Shown here: positions 13,201-24,378 of the stretch, piece by piece
Position numbering within the stretch: the first letter of the stretch is position 1
Layout: each line of letters starts with the position of its first letter
The notes under the pieces: generated by a model
Database searches by the model: none
What the model was told of the DNA's origin: nothing
Seen by the model: the letters and a program-made list of their open reading frames with translations, nothing else
Assembly (NCBI GenBank): GCA_964036275.1
Contig: OZ038439.1
Coordinates: forward strand, 1,945,142 to 2,009,141
Length of the DNA: 64,000 nt
DNA from: Litoditis marina
Lineage: Eukaryota; Nematoda; Chromadorea; Rhabditida; Rhabditidae
Reading direction: 5' to 3'
Position numbers and translations under genes: made by a program

Positions 13201-15054
13201 GGTGTTGAACGAGTTTTGCTGCAGACTATGAAGTTCGATTTGCAGGTAGATTTGTTTTCCAGTCGAGGATAATTGAAATAGCATATTCAAAATGGTGAAA
13301 ATGTGTGAATGAACTGGAACTAGCGTAAAGGTATTGGAAATGCAAATAGATTGTGATTTTGTCACGAACACTTCTCCAACAGTTGACTCGAGAGTGTAGT
13401 GTAATGTTCGGTAACTTGAGGTAAAATGTAGGTAAAAGGTTTATATACGTGTTATACAATAGTTACATTTACACAGTACATACTTATTACTTATGCTTCA
13501 GGTCGAACACCCCTACAAGTACATCCTTCAGTATGCCGATAAGATGAAGTTACCGAAAGAAGTGGTGAGTTTTTTCTGAATGTTTGTCATTTTGTTAGAC
13601 CGGAAGGGTTGTTCTCGTTAACCGAGAACTACCCATGATAATAATTCTGATTATGAAAATGATGAATTAAAATAAGTATCGTATTTGTTTCTAATATCAT
13701 TTCTCGAAAGATGCATACAAGCTTTAATTTTTTCCCTACATTTGCTGTTGGCGTCGAAAGAACGTGAGCTGTAGCTGTATGTAGTTGAAAATAAGTGTTA
13801 ACTTTGCAAGAATATTTAAAATGAAAAATGTAGTGTTGTGTGTATGTGATGCCCAACTTCATTCCTTCATGAAACATTCAAACAGCAGTAAGGAGCGACG
13901 GTTTACGGAAATAAACCTTTGTCTTTGTAAGATTTAGAGGATTGACAATCAATGATTTTTCCAAAAAAAAAAAGACCAGTTTTCTCGTTTCTTCGTACAA
14001 GTTTTCTGGGATTTGTTCTTTGAAAATTGGATGAAAACAGAATTGGACTGTTTGAGTTTGTTCGGACTCATCCACTTTTCTCAGGCTCGCGGAGTCGTTC
14101 AGCATGCGTGGACCTTTGTCAATGACAGTTGTTCTACGATGCTCTGCTTGTCCTTTGAACCGCAGGTTAGTCTCGAATATTAAGTTCATTAGAGTAATGA
14201 TAAAATAATCTTTGGTCTTGGAACATTTAATATAGATGATTATGAATTTGAAGTCCTCAAGGTCCAAGGTTCTCCATGTCGAACTAGGTGCTTAATAGTT
14301 ATAGTTGTTCAGTGTTTTGTCTGTTCTTGTTGTACAACGCATAAAATTGTACGTAGTAGCAACATCTTGAAAGCGGAGTGCGTTGTGAACTAAGTGCACT
14401 TCTTCGGAATTACATGTATGCTCGTATCTGTGACATTTACCTATGTAATTCTATTTGTATACGCCATTGTAATATTCCATTTCGCTTATCCTATATTTTT
14501 ATTTTTATGGCGTATTTTCCCCTTATCAGGTAATAGCAGTGGCCATGCTGTATCTGGCGGCCAAATTGAACACCTCCGCCTCGAATAATCAGGGAATATG
14601 GTGGGATGACGTCATCGCTAATCTGTCTGTCGATCTCATCGATCAGATATGTCATAGGGTGGGTGATTAATATTAATATTTATAGTTTTTTTCGGCCAAG
14701 TTTGCAAGTTTCGGCAGAGTTTTCGATCTTACCAACACGAAATTTCTTTACAAAATGTGTAGATCTTATCGATCAGATACATACACCAGTAAAGTTGTCC
14801 GAACAGTCAGAAAAATTCGAAAAACGGACTACTTTTCCGCCAAAAAAGAAGAAAACCGGTCTACTTTTGATGTAAAAATCCTTTCACATGTCAACATCTG
14901 AAAACGGACTACTTTTTGTCGCTTACTCGCACCTTACTGGTGTATGATCAGATATCCTATTGTAACCTGGGACGCTTTTCAGGTGCTCGATTTCTATACG
15001 GTATCAAAGGTGGAAAAGATGGACTTCATGCCTCCCCGAGAGGTTACTGCTTGA
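10256..15054 (+). CDS. ccnk-1: Cyclin K, transcriptional cyclin partner of CDK12/13
   Basis: Nine exons join in frame: 10256-10297, 11021-11121, 12314-12398, 12739-12867, 13189-13245, 13502-13564, 14085-14165, 14530-14658 and 14983-15054, giving 252 residues. Family hallmarks appear in order: [12 protein letters not shown] (exon 3), [14 protein letters not shown] (exon 4), [16 protein letters not shown] (exons 5-6), AWTFVNDS (exon 7) and VAMLYLAAK (exon 8), covering both cyclin boxes. The protein stops right after the second box and lacks the proline-rich tail of vertebrate cyclin K. In the family, cyclin K activates CDK12/13 to phosphorylate the RNA polymerase II C-terminal domain in the nucleus. 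The exon 4 donor is uncertain: GTTGGT after 12867 gives the family length, while GTAAGA after 12951 would add 28 unmatched residues. Introns hold several MITEs. It is convergent with the bestrophin gene. Confidence 0.88.
10313..10512. mobile_element. ATGACTT foldback MITE in cyclin intron 1
   Basis: Nearly perfect 62-bp inverted arms at 10313-10374 and 10451-10512, built from repeated AAGTCATT/AATGACTT motifs. A second, more diverged copy lies at 26336-26499. Confidence 0.85.
11426..11631. mobile_element. CATAGGT MITE in cyclin intron 2, with target-site duplication
   Basis: Terminal inverted repeat CATAGGTAAAATA / TATTTCACCTATG, flanked by direct repeats GTTGTTGAC (11418-11426 and 11632-11640). 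The first C may belong to either the repeat or the element. A second family member is at 15100-15264. Confidence 0.8.
12077..12246. mobile_element. ACACCAGTAA MITE in cyclin intron 2
   Basis: Starts with ACACCAGTAAGGTCCG and ends with GGACAACTTTACTGCTAT, with internal AAAAAGTAGTCCGTTTTT. It is a diverged relative of the copy at 14781-14945. Further decayed relatives (same AGTAATGTTGTCC and AGTCGGACCTTACTG ends) seem present at about 10835-11005 and 11730-11950. Confidence 0.55.
14781..14945. mobile_element. ACACCAGTAA MITE in cyclin intron 8, with 9-bp duplication
   Basis: 165-bp element with ends ATACACCAGTAA and TTACTGGTGTAT, bracketed by the direct repeat GATCAGATA (14771-14779 and 14946-14954). 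This is the best-preserved member of the family in the cyclin introns. Confidence 0.8.
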
Positions 15055-15099
15055 GAATCGGCAGGAATATGAAGTGGTACAATTTGTATTATTGTAAAT

Positions 15100-15264
15100 C
15101 ATAGGTTAAATACCCCATCAAAATGGCGCACACCCATGCTCATTTTTGACCCCTTCCTAGAACTTACTCTCATTTTTAGAAGAGAAAACGGTGTTAAACG
15201 CTATATACGAGAGATGTCAGTTCTCAAAGTTACGCACGTTTGGCATGGGACTATTTTACCTTTG
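15100..15264. mobile_element. CATAGGT MITE downstream of cyclin K
   Basis: Shares ends and interior (CCCATGCTCATTTTT, GTTACGCACGTT) with 11426-11631. It is flanked by the 9-bp direct repeat ATTGTAAAT (15091-15099 and 15265-15273). It lies just past the cyclin stop codon, probably in the 3' UTR. Confidence 0.8.
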
Positions 15265-16268
15265 ATTGTAAATTATTATTCGAAAGTGTTTGCTGTATCT
15301 TGTTCCGCCACGGGGCCATTGATTGATTGATTTCCAATAGTTGATCTGTAGTTTGGTGCCTTTCAACGTGTACCTTGATTCTTTTTGGTTCGCAGCTAGA
15401 TTTCACTAGTAGAAAACAACCAAAACTTGTAATCTGAAATACACATTATTAGTTCTCTTCTCTATGCAATCATTTCATGTAGCCTTATTGAATATTACTA
15501 GATGCATGTATGTTATGCCTTTTAATTATTGTATTTATTTTATATTAAACTGGCCTGTGATTTGTGAGATAACCGGGTTTCACATGTCTTGAAGAAATGT
15601 GAGGTTTTATCTCTTTTCAAAGTACTTTGAACCAAAGAATTGAGAAATGTGAGCTACTAGTAAGAATTTGACAAAAGTGATCTGCCTGCCCTATTTTTTG
15701 TAACATTACTGTTTTTTTTAATATTTAAGAGTATAAATAATCAAGCTGCTTAAAGCAATGTTTGATTTTTTTCATCACAACTTTCTGAATGTTTTTTTTG
15801 CGAATATTAGTCTATCTCATATTATAACCTCTTGTATTGGATATTATCCATTTGTATTTGTTTGTTTTCAATGCTTGTGATATTTGCGTTTGTCTATAAA
15901 TACTTGTTTGTAAATATCTACTTCAACTATGAAACTTTTGTTTTGGCGTTCTCATTCCAAAAATATCAGTTTTCTCAAGATTTTCCAAAAAAACTTTCTA
16001 TCAGAGAGTACTGTAATGAGGCTATCACTATTAGCTGGTGACACTTATAAAAACTATTAATGCAACCTAATTATTAAATCATAAAGTAATTTTTAAAAAC
16101 ACTTTATTAAAAACTATCAGACATGTTTCTTTGGCTTGAGTGCACGAATCAGAAAGTTATGCAAATGAAAAAATGTCAGGTCAACTAAATAACGAAATCT
16201 ATTTCTGACCGTAATAACCGTTTTGGAAATAACAATTGATTACTTGAAGGAATAAAACGAGAACTAGT
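15265..16268. other. Region between convergent cyclin and bestrophin genes
   Basis: AT-rich, with no gene recognised. A minus-strand AATAAA (TTTATT at 16103-16108) lies about 160 bp past the bestrophin stop and could be its polyadenylation signal. No equally convincing plus-strand signal was found for cyclin K. Confidence 0.5.
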
Positions 16269-19200
16269 CTACTTTCCCTTGTCGTTTTCTTCAGTCAATT
16301 CTTCCAGTTCTCCATCGTTTTTCTTGTTTCTGGAAAATCGATAATTTTGAAAAGACATTTTACAAGTTCCGCTGTTCAGCTTTGTACGCGACATTCTCTC
16401 ACGTATGAGTCAAAATTGTGCTATAGTCTAGTGTGTTCATCTCACAACCTTTTTCGAACTATCCATGGTTTATGGTACTAGTGCACGTGGGGATGAAATT
16501 TACTACACCTCTTACCGTCCATGTGTCTAAAAAGTACCTACTCCGAGTCTATGTAATCAAATCCCAATCAATCAATATCAATGTAATTAATATAATGTAA
16601 TCCCAGTTGAACTATCGACGAGCTCTGTCTGTGGGGAATCATGAAGGAATGAAAATGAGCACGCTGTAGCCCACTATGTGTGCTCATCGGAAACCCCTAT
16701 TCGAAATCGCCGAAGGGGTACTGTAGAAGTGCATATACGAATGCAATTGACTATACCCATAGCCCTAACTAGAACTCCTAGTCTTTGCGTTTTAAAAAAT
16801 TCCAAATTTTACTAGTGAATTTTACTAATGAAATTTTATTATATTATTAAAACTAAATGCCTCTTGGCGTCCATGGCTCTAACGAGTACACCGAATCTAT
16901 ATGTGTTCATTTGAACCCTTCCCTCTTTGACCTAGCGACGGGGTACTGTAGGAGTCCACGTGGGAAAGGAATAAAGTATACATTCTAATTAAATCGAATT
17001 AATGTTAATTTCATTAAATTATCAGAGCTCAATACCTCTTTGCGTCCATGGCCCTAACTAGAACTCCGAGTCTCTGTCGCTGTCCTTTTTTCTCGTCCAA
17101 AAGTTTTTCCGTGGCCTCAATGTCCTCCATTTTGATCAGTTTCATCTCGTTTTCGGTCAGTTTGAAGGTGGCCAGATGAGATTTCGGGATCACATCCTAA
17201 AAATAATAAATTAGTAAATATTAATGTCACTGTTAAATAGTCAACTTTGACGTGGAACCGAGTAGATACTGTATTCACCCACGTGGAAACGATCATGACT
17301 ACACTTGTGTCTTGAAAGCTGCTCCCGTGTATATTTCGGAAAATCTATAAACGTTCTTGTTAGAGATCATTGAGCTAGAAGTTAATTTCCTCTTCTCTTC
17401 ACTTTTTGCTTTTTCCTTTGCTCTCTGTAACTATTCCCATGGATGTGTATTCGACTATACCCGTATTACTGTACTATTTCACGTATGACTGATGATGACT
17501 ATACCTGTATCTTGTAGGAGGCCCTTGTGTCAGATGTGGTATAAGTGGGAAAAGTAAAAATCCATGTGATAATTGCGTGTTTCGAAATCAAACTACAAAT
17601 CAGCGTATACTTTGTTTCACTAATCGATGTCCTTCTACAGTAATCCGGCAAATATTCAATAGGCTTTCTCTGATGAACAATTTGTTATTTTGGTTTCTAA
17701 CTTATTGAATATGTAGTAGTTAATGTGCAGAAGACAACATCAGAATTTCGAAAAAATCTAAAAACGCCAATATACCAAACTCTAACCTCGGAGTTTGATG
17801 CAGATTACTGTAGAGGGCTATAAAAGAGTGGAACGAACAATACCTGTATCTTGAACGAGGCCCTTGTGTGTGGTAGAATTGGGTTCATTGGCTGTCCGAC
17901 CGAGGGACATTGGTCAGCCAATTCCGTTGCCATCATATGGGCGATGGCGCTGTTTCGGTCCAGCACGTAGTTCAGTTCTGAAATATTTTACAATCATTTA
18001 ACTTATAAACTTGTAACCAAATAGTCAATAGGAACTTATGTTGACTGACCAAGCTTCACGTATTCAGTTCTGAACATGTTGTACAAAGTCACGTGAGACG
18101 CGTTTTATACAGCTTTCGGTTATCGTTTTTCACGTAGTTTCATTCAGAGAACGTATTCGTTCAGAGAGTTACTGCTTATGCGGATTGACTAAGCTTCACG
18201 TACTATAAAATGATGAAAAAATCCATAAGAGGAGGGGGGCGGGGGCGCAGAGGGAGTAGAACAACAACAATAAATTACTAACAAACATTTAGATTCTGTT
18301 GTTTTTATGTTTCTCCTCGTTTAATCACTATGGAAAACTTGTTTACCAACAAAACGTACCGAAATCGTCATCATCCTCCCCGAATGGGTTCATCAGGAAC
18401 TGTCCGACCTTCAACCAACCGAGGTAGAAAAGCATTTGGAAGGTGGTGAAGATGGGGAACAGAATGGCAATTTCCTGGAGAATAAAAAACTAATTATAAT
18501 TCACAACTAGAACATAGCTAGTTAGCCACACTTCATAGTTCTTCACTGAATCTAATCACTGAACGGTGAACGTAATTGATGTGCCTTTTGCATTTACTAA
18601 TTTCTTGTGTTTAAAATAGTTGGAATGTTTTTACAAACTTTTTTTTGGTATAGGGAGCGCGGAAAGATCAGACCGAAACCGTATATGTTCTGTTGTTATA
18701 ATGTTTGTAGTTTTATCACGCTTTTTACCAGTAGTGATTGAATAACTCTGCTGCGTGTGCAGTTCAAATTACAACACAGACACAATCGTCTCCCCTCACA
18801 GAAAAAAACACAAGCGAAAATTACCTTTTCCATTGATTTGTGATCCAGTTTTGGCTGTCTTCCAATGAGGCAAATCACGAAGTATCCGTATGTAGCGATA
18901 GCCACAACCTAAAAAATTTAAATACAAACAATTTGTTTTTGATAATTCAGAAATAAAGTCAGAAATTCTTTAAACCAATTGAACGGACATCTCGTATTAT
19001 ATAGTTTTTTTTAGATCAAATTATTATAGGAGAAACGGTACATATAAATCTTTAATCATTTGGTTCTACTAGGATAAAAACTTTCATTAAGTGAAGAAAT
19101 ATTATGTTTAAATAATAGGCTGTGAATTGTGAAACTGTTTTTACCTGTGTATAAACCAAGGGTATTTTCACCCAATCGTAAACGAACAACATCGCGAATC

Positions 19201-22030
19201 CGTCACGGTAACTGTACACCTGAAATAGAAAAAGCAATTATTTCGATTATCGATATTTTTTCGTGAGACTGAAGTATTTAAGTCATGGCTCAATCTTTAT
19301 CTAAGCCAGTCATTTCAGTTTCGTGTAATTCATTTCAATTATCCGAGAACATGGTTAGAAATCATGTTCCTTGTCTATGGATAGAGTTTCTGTTCTATTG
19401 TAATTTTTTTCTGAATTTTGAACTGTAAAAACCCCTCTTATTTTCATGATACTAACGTGTTTGAAGAGCATGTCCATTTGAACGGTATCGATTTTCTTCT
19501 CCGCGTACTGTTTCTTGATCAAGTTCATAATCCACATTATGGGGATGAACCTGGAATTATGTCTGTGCAGTTGAACGGTTGAATCTGCGCCTCTTCGCTC
19601 GCTTTGATCTATGTAGCATCAATGTGCTTTGTATCTAGAAACCTCTTCAAATTAGAACATGTTTATCCCTTTTGCCTTGTTTTGATAGTAGTTTGTAATT
19701 GTATTTTAACGTAAATTATCTACTTTGTACTTGCAACCTGAATGTAACAGACAGCCTCTTGGAGGATAGCCGTTGTCTTCCTAGAAGACTATTTTCCTCC
19801 AACTCCCAGCGCCCTTTTGACGCCAACAACACCTTCGCACAACACTCAGTGATACGGGAGAAAAATAAAGCTTGTATTGTATTGTATGCTAACGGTAGTT
19901 TTTGAATTCTGTCATCCCCTTTTTTCGCAGGACACTATCTTTTATTGTCCAAAGTTAGACAGCATCTGTCGAGTATTGCGTAATTGACAACCGTTTTTCC
20001 CATTCGATATTTTTTTACTGTGAATAGATTCCGCCGCGAGCCCTGTGAATAATATTACCCATATAAATAGCATTGCGGAATTCAGCCATAAATGTATGCG
20101 CGGTTGAATTGAGTATAATCAATCTAATTTGATCATGGCAAACATATATTTCGACCGAGGCACGCGTGTAACTTGCCATGGTCAATACAGAACAAATGTG
20201 TTTCCTACCAGTTCCCCTGCGGTTCATCCCGTTCATGTTCATATACAGGTTGTTATGGTTTGATTGAGAGATATGTTAGAATTTTGTAAACTACAGTAAC
20301 CCCGTTGACACAACTATGCCAAAGACTATACCATTTGCCCTGAGGCGCATCCGTGTTCATGTACATGTCGTACTCTTCCTCCGACATAAGCCCCGCCTCC
20401 ACCATGTGTCTTTCCGTGGGAAAACGCTTCAGCGTCCGGACCGAAATGCCGGACCACGCGATGGCTGCCTGGAATAAATATGAATGAACGTTTCTTATGA
20501 ATCGGATGATAACAGAACATTTGCGTAACGTAGTTTCTTTCACAGCTTTGTAATATTTTGTGGTGATTTTGTACATTGTCAATTCTTCATTCAATTGCGA
20601 AAGTTTATGTGATGTAGATCAAACATATAACGTGAATATTAAAAGTTTCCGTCACATGATCACGTAACAAACTCTAAACCTTAAATCAATAGTCGAACAT
20701 TGATTTCATCTCCAATCTCATCGAATGAAATGAAAACACATCAGAACAATGGGATACAGTATCCTCGGTCCTGCTGTTAGTTTCAGTGCAGTCATACCTG
20801 TAGACTGCTCCATCTAGCTATAGCCTGTCGGATGGGTAGATTCTCGTTTCCGGGGAAGCAGGCGGAGACCATCATCATCATTTTGTCCGGCCACGAAATC
20901 CAGTTGAACTGCTCCCACCTCAAATGTCAAAGGTTGAACAAAAACAACAATTGAAATACGATGCAACTCAAAGCTTGTTGACAAAGTTTGAGCTCGAATT
21001 AAAACTGAACTTCAGCATGATGCGGTGCTAATCAGAACTGTTCGCATGTTTCGTCGACCACATAAAAAATCACCCTATCGATTTGCTTTTCTCAATGAGT
21101 TTTCTCCACCTACGATAGAATGTCGAAATGCATGAAACATAAAAAAAAATTGTTCAATATTTCACGTGACTTTCACGTATAGTCGTCGCCAACGGAAAGG
21201 CGGAAGAGTACTGTATATCTCAATTTTTGCTGTGTACAGACAAATGTCTCCGAATCCAAGGCTTGTCTGTTATGTACTCTTGTAGCGCAAGGGTTAGCGC
21301 TCAGCTGCGAATCTTATGCTCGCAGGTTCGAATCCTGCGAGAGACAAAATATATAAATTTGGCACCCCATATACTGGTAGTTTGACCTACCATCTGGCGA
21401 CGATAACGGAAACGAAGAAACCGAGAAGGAAGGAGAGAGGAATGTACTGGGCTCCGATCTCACACCAAATAATCCATCCCGAGAAGTACTCTTTTTGCTG
21501 TTCGTTCAGAATGTACCACTGAAAATTAGAATAGTAAAGTTGATTAAAAATAAACGTCACAGCTGACGTTTTTTCAACAAAAGTGAACGTGACTACTACG
21601 TGGCAAAAACGTATGAAGTTACGTGCCACGAAAAAGCAAAGGTTTTGGACTGCTTCCTAGTTTGAATTTCGTACAGAGCATACTGTTGGATTCTTGGCTA
21701 AAACATAGTTTGCTAAAACTTTTAGCTAGTTTTTCACTCGCTAAAGGTTTCTACAGTATAGTAACACCGCTCTCAACAAACATAGCGAACACAGACAAAT
21801 ATTTTTCACCTGGAAAGCGAGTACGATGTAGTAGAATACAAAAACTTTCTAACTTCAATAATTGTTCAGTTTGAATTGATTTCTATTAGTTTTTCTTCAT
21901 TTACCTGGAAAGCGAGTACAATGTAGTAGAATACATAGAAAGCGATGAGGTCCTTGAGAACGGCCTTCCAAAGGGAGCCTCGCCACCTCAACATCAACGA
22001 GGAGAAGTCCTCATCGTAGGAAATGGTCAT
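16269..22030 (-). CDS. Bestrophin-family calcium-activated anion channel
   Basis: Eleven exons on the minus strand (5' to 3'): 22030-21905, 21518-21391, 20918-20798, 20468-20332, 19550-19457, 19219-19145, 18908-18825, 18474-18360, 17977-17844, 17196-17036 and 16329-16269. All phases agree and give 411 residues. Family landmarks: N-terminal [19 protein letters not shown], the pore-neck region [46 protein letters not shown], and [20 protein letters not shown], the last with the acidic calcium clasp typical of bestrophins. Family members form pentameric plasma-membrane anion channels. The C-terminal tail is short and charged ([11 protein letters not shown]). The start is the first ATG after a TTTTCAG acceptor 8 nt upstream. 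Three of its introns contain decayed copies of the preceding exon end. Confidence 0.93.
16507..17080 (-). repeat. Decayed tandem copies of a bestrophin exon end inside its intron
   Basis: The last ~45 bp of the coding exon (17036-17080; GTCCATGGCCCTAACTAGAA on the plus strand) recurs at 16860-16901, 16751-16788 and 16507-16550 with increasing divergence. Intervening sequence is also shared (GGGGTACTGTAG at about 16715 and 16942). Only the copy at 17036 keeps an open frame and a usable donor. Confidence 0.7.
17294..17543 (-). repeat. Decayed copies of the end of bestrophin exon 9 in the next intron
   Basis: Plus-strand 17499-17543 matches the exon 9 end and donor at 17837-17884 (shared TACCTGTATCTTG and GAGGCCCTTGTGTG). 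A weaker third copy is at 17294-17332. The copy at 17499 still has an intact 5' splice site (CAG|GTATAG on the minus strand). Confidence 0.7.
17605..17843. mobile_element. Introner-like MITE starting at a bestrophin splice donor
   Basis: 239-bp element with inverted ends GTATTGTTCGTTCCAC and GTGAAACAAAGTATAC (gene orientation) and subterminal CTACAGTAATC. It occupies the first 239 bases of the intron, so its terminus provides the 5' splice site after exon 9. Relatives are at 29112-29349, 50188-50425 and 24195-24378. Confidence 0.8.
19560..19895 (+). repeat. Possible retrotransposon 3' end in bestrophin intron 5
   Basis: Ends with AATAAAGCTTGTATTGTATT followed by GTATGCT. A polyadenylation signal followed by a short tandem TATTG tail resembles the 3' ends of non-LTR elements. 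No coding remnant was recognised, so this is a weak call. Confidence 0.3.
21270..21346 (+). pseudogene. tRNA-like sequence in bestrophin intron 2
   Basis: Contains a good D arm (GCGC...GCGC around AAGGGTTA) and a perfect T arm (GCAGG-TTCGAAT-CCTGC) at tRNA-like spacing, the hallmarks of internal RNA polymerase III promoter boxes. The anticodon stem and the full 7-bp acceptor stem do not form. It is more likely a degenerate tRNA or tRNA-derived repeat than a working gene. Confidence 0.4.
21807..21841 (-). repeat. Copy of bestrophin exon 1 end plus donor in intron 1
   Basis: About 33 bp (21807-21840) differ from the true exon 1 end (21902-21935) at only one or two positions. Both contain the last coding bases ending TTCCAG and a following GT donor (GTGAAA in the copy, GTAAAT in the original, minus strand). 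The copy lies 95 bp downstream in the transcript. Confidence 0.85.
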
Positions 22031-22046
22031 GGTTACCCCTGAAAAT
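22031..22046 (-). promoter_or_regulatory. Probable trans-splice acceptor of the bestrophin gene
   Basis: On the minus strand ATTTTCAG (CAG at 22041-22039) lies 8 nt before the ATG. No in-frame upstream coding sequence is seen, so this is best read as a spliced-leader acceptor. Confidence 0.5.
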
Positions 22047-23616
22047 GATAAATATCAAAAATAAAAAATATAAAGGTTCTGAACAAGACTACGGTCAGTT
22101 TGACGTCGAATAAGGTATACAGAAAGAAAGAATCTACTGCTTTATCAAGCTTTACAGTTTTTAACCATGAACAATAACAAGTAAGATAAGATCGAGGGAA
22201 AGTGAGTTGGTGTACTGAACTGTCCTTCATACGACAAAGTACACATTTGCGCAAAAAAAAGAGATTAAATGAAAATATATTTGAGTTGGGAGTCTTATGA
22301 AGCTGAATGATGTTTTGAGAATCGCCTTGAAATTTTTCCCGATTCGGAAAGTCACTCTCACTTGATCAGGTTATTAAAGGTGGCTGGAATAATTTATTTC
22401 CTACAGCTGGAAAATACTTGTGATAAACATGTTTGCGTTTCAAAAGACGGAACTAATTCAGAACTATTATTTTTAGCGCAGTATGAATACTTTACATCAA
22501 AACATACTGGTTTTTTTTCAGATGAAGTGGTGGTTAGAAAAAAACAAGGAACCGGATAGAAACTATATGTTTCACCTATTGAATTAATGAGCATACTGAT
22601 ATTTTGATGAATTCAGTTCAACTGCCGTGTGATTAAATATTTTGAGAGAATTAAGGTGCTACCATTTCGAAAACCAACAAAACTTCGAACTAAAACTCGT
22701 AAAATGCGTGACGTTTGCTTGTTTTCCGTATAAAAACAGGTAATTTGTGTTGATTTGTTCGCCGAATGAATTGATTATTTCGATTGCCAATTAACGCGAA
22801 TCAGACGGGAATATGACCGTGAAAGACATTGCGGTTCCCGAATGAAGGGTGCGGGAAAGTAATCAATGAACAATCGTTCTGAATCGACGGGTAATAATGT
22901 GATTTGTGCAAGTATTAATTATATAATGCTCTGAATAAAGTAATACACGACCGAAATAGTTGCCGTTGAAGCTTTTTATTATTAAAAATTGAGATCATAA
23001 GAAAATAAAGTGATCTGCGTTGTATGGAAATGTTTGTAATCACAATTTTGTAACTTTTTGTAACTATATCTTAGAACCATGGATAGGACAGGGAAAGAAA
23101 CTCTGTTTTCCTTAGTTACCAACCACGGCTTCTTACCAATTTCAAAAAATGAAGATTAGATCCATAAAAGATGGTTGAAAGTATGTGAAAGTGGTATCAC
23201 TGTCTGGAGAAAGAAATTTGAAATGTTCAAGACTGAAGCTAGAACTTTTTGAAAGTGATGCTAACTTTAGATTTTTAAACTTCTCAAAAAGCTAGTGAGA
23301 AGTTTTGATCCACGTTTTAACTTGCGCTCCACATGTGTTGAACTTGGCTCGAGTACGATACCGTTTCGAACTGTAAGAATAGAAAAACTCAATAAAAAGG
23401 CTCTCACACTTTATAAACTGAAGCTGTTAGGAAACTGGGAACCCTAGTTGTTAGGAAACTAGTAGTAATGTAAAAGTCACAGGCAGGAAAACATTTACGA
23501 ACGGAAATGAACCAAAACAAGGGGCGAGAAACCAGTTTTGGCCATTAGAAGGTATTAGATGTGGTTATTTAGGGCTTTTACGGGTACGAGGACGTTTTCT
23601 CAGTACAATTATACTA

Positions 23617-23757
23617 GAAGTAAATTGAATAGTCCCGTAAAGTTGGTATTCTAATAAGGCATCCTGCCCTTTGTAATTGCGCGTTTCTAAGTTCTGCTGT
23701 GTTTAACATGTTTCACGTGACTGTGCAATTGACCAACAGTATATAGAATATTTTCAC
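23617..23757. mobile_element. CTAGAAGT/CACGTGACT MITE
   Basis: About 140 bp with ends AGTAAATTGAATAGTC and CACGTGACTGTGCAATTGAC, sharing interior motifs (GTTCTGCTGTGTTTAACATG, ATTCTAAT-AGGCATC) with copies at 27726-27860, 28177-28265, 36846-36955, 43310-43408 and 53465-53592. The most frequent small MITE of the window. Confidence 0.75.
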
Positions 23758-24194
23758 GTCGAACGTGGAGAATTTTCATTTCGTTTTCTCTCGAACTTTG
23801 ATTTTATTGTAATAACAAAACTCAATTGAAAAACAGAAATTGAAAAAAACCACTCGTAACTGATTTTATCAAAGTGGAAAGTTTTAATTGGGAGAGAAGT
23901 TCTCAACAAGGTTTTTCAAATGTGCAGTAATTGTGGAAAAAACAGGTTGCTTCCGTACAGTAAAATAGTTTCATTATAATTATAATAGTGTAAACAGTAA
24001 ACAAATTCGTGTTCAAACGTTGTCTCAATGTGAAAAACCACAATCTACAGTTTACAGAAAGATAAGATATACCCTATTGCATTTCAAGTTTTACTCGTTG
24101 CTATTAACTTTTTCAAATAGGATGTCTCGATATAGTTTGAGCCAAGAAACGAATTCCACCTACTGTATAACCGAGTGAGTATACTACCGAGGGA

Positions 24195-24378
24195 GTATAG
24201 TTTGTTCCACCCACTTATAACCCTCTACAGTAATCTGATCAAACTTCCAAGTCAAAGTTTGGTATATTGGCGTTTCTGGATTCTTTCTAAGTTTCGGTAG
24301 TATACTTTGCACGTTTACTACTACAAAATCTGGAAGTTTGAAACCAAAATAATGAACCATTGATTAGAAAAATCAGGT
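24195..24378. mobile_element. Introner-like MITE, truncated intergenic copy
   Basis: Starts GTATAGTTTGTTCCACCCAC and contains CTCTACAGTAATC and TTTGGTATATTGGCGTTT as in the copies at 17605 and 50188. The far inverted end is lost. This copy is not in a recognised gene. Confidence 0.7.
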
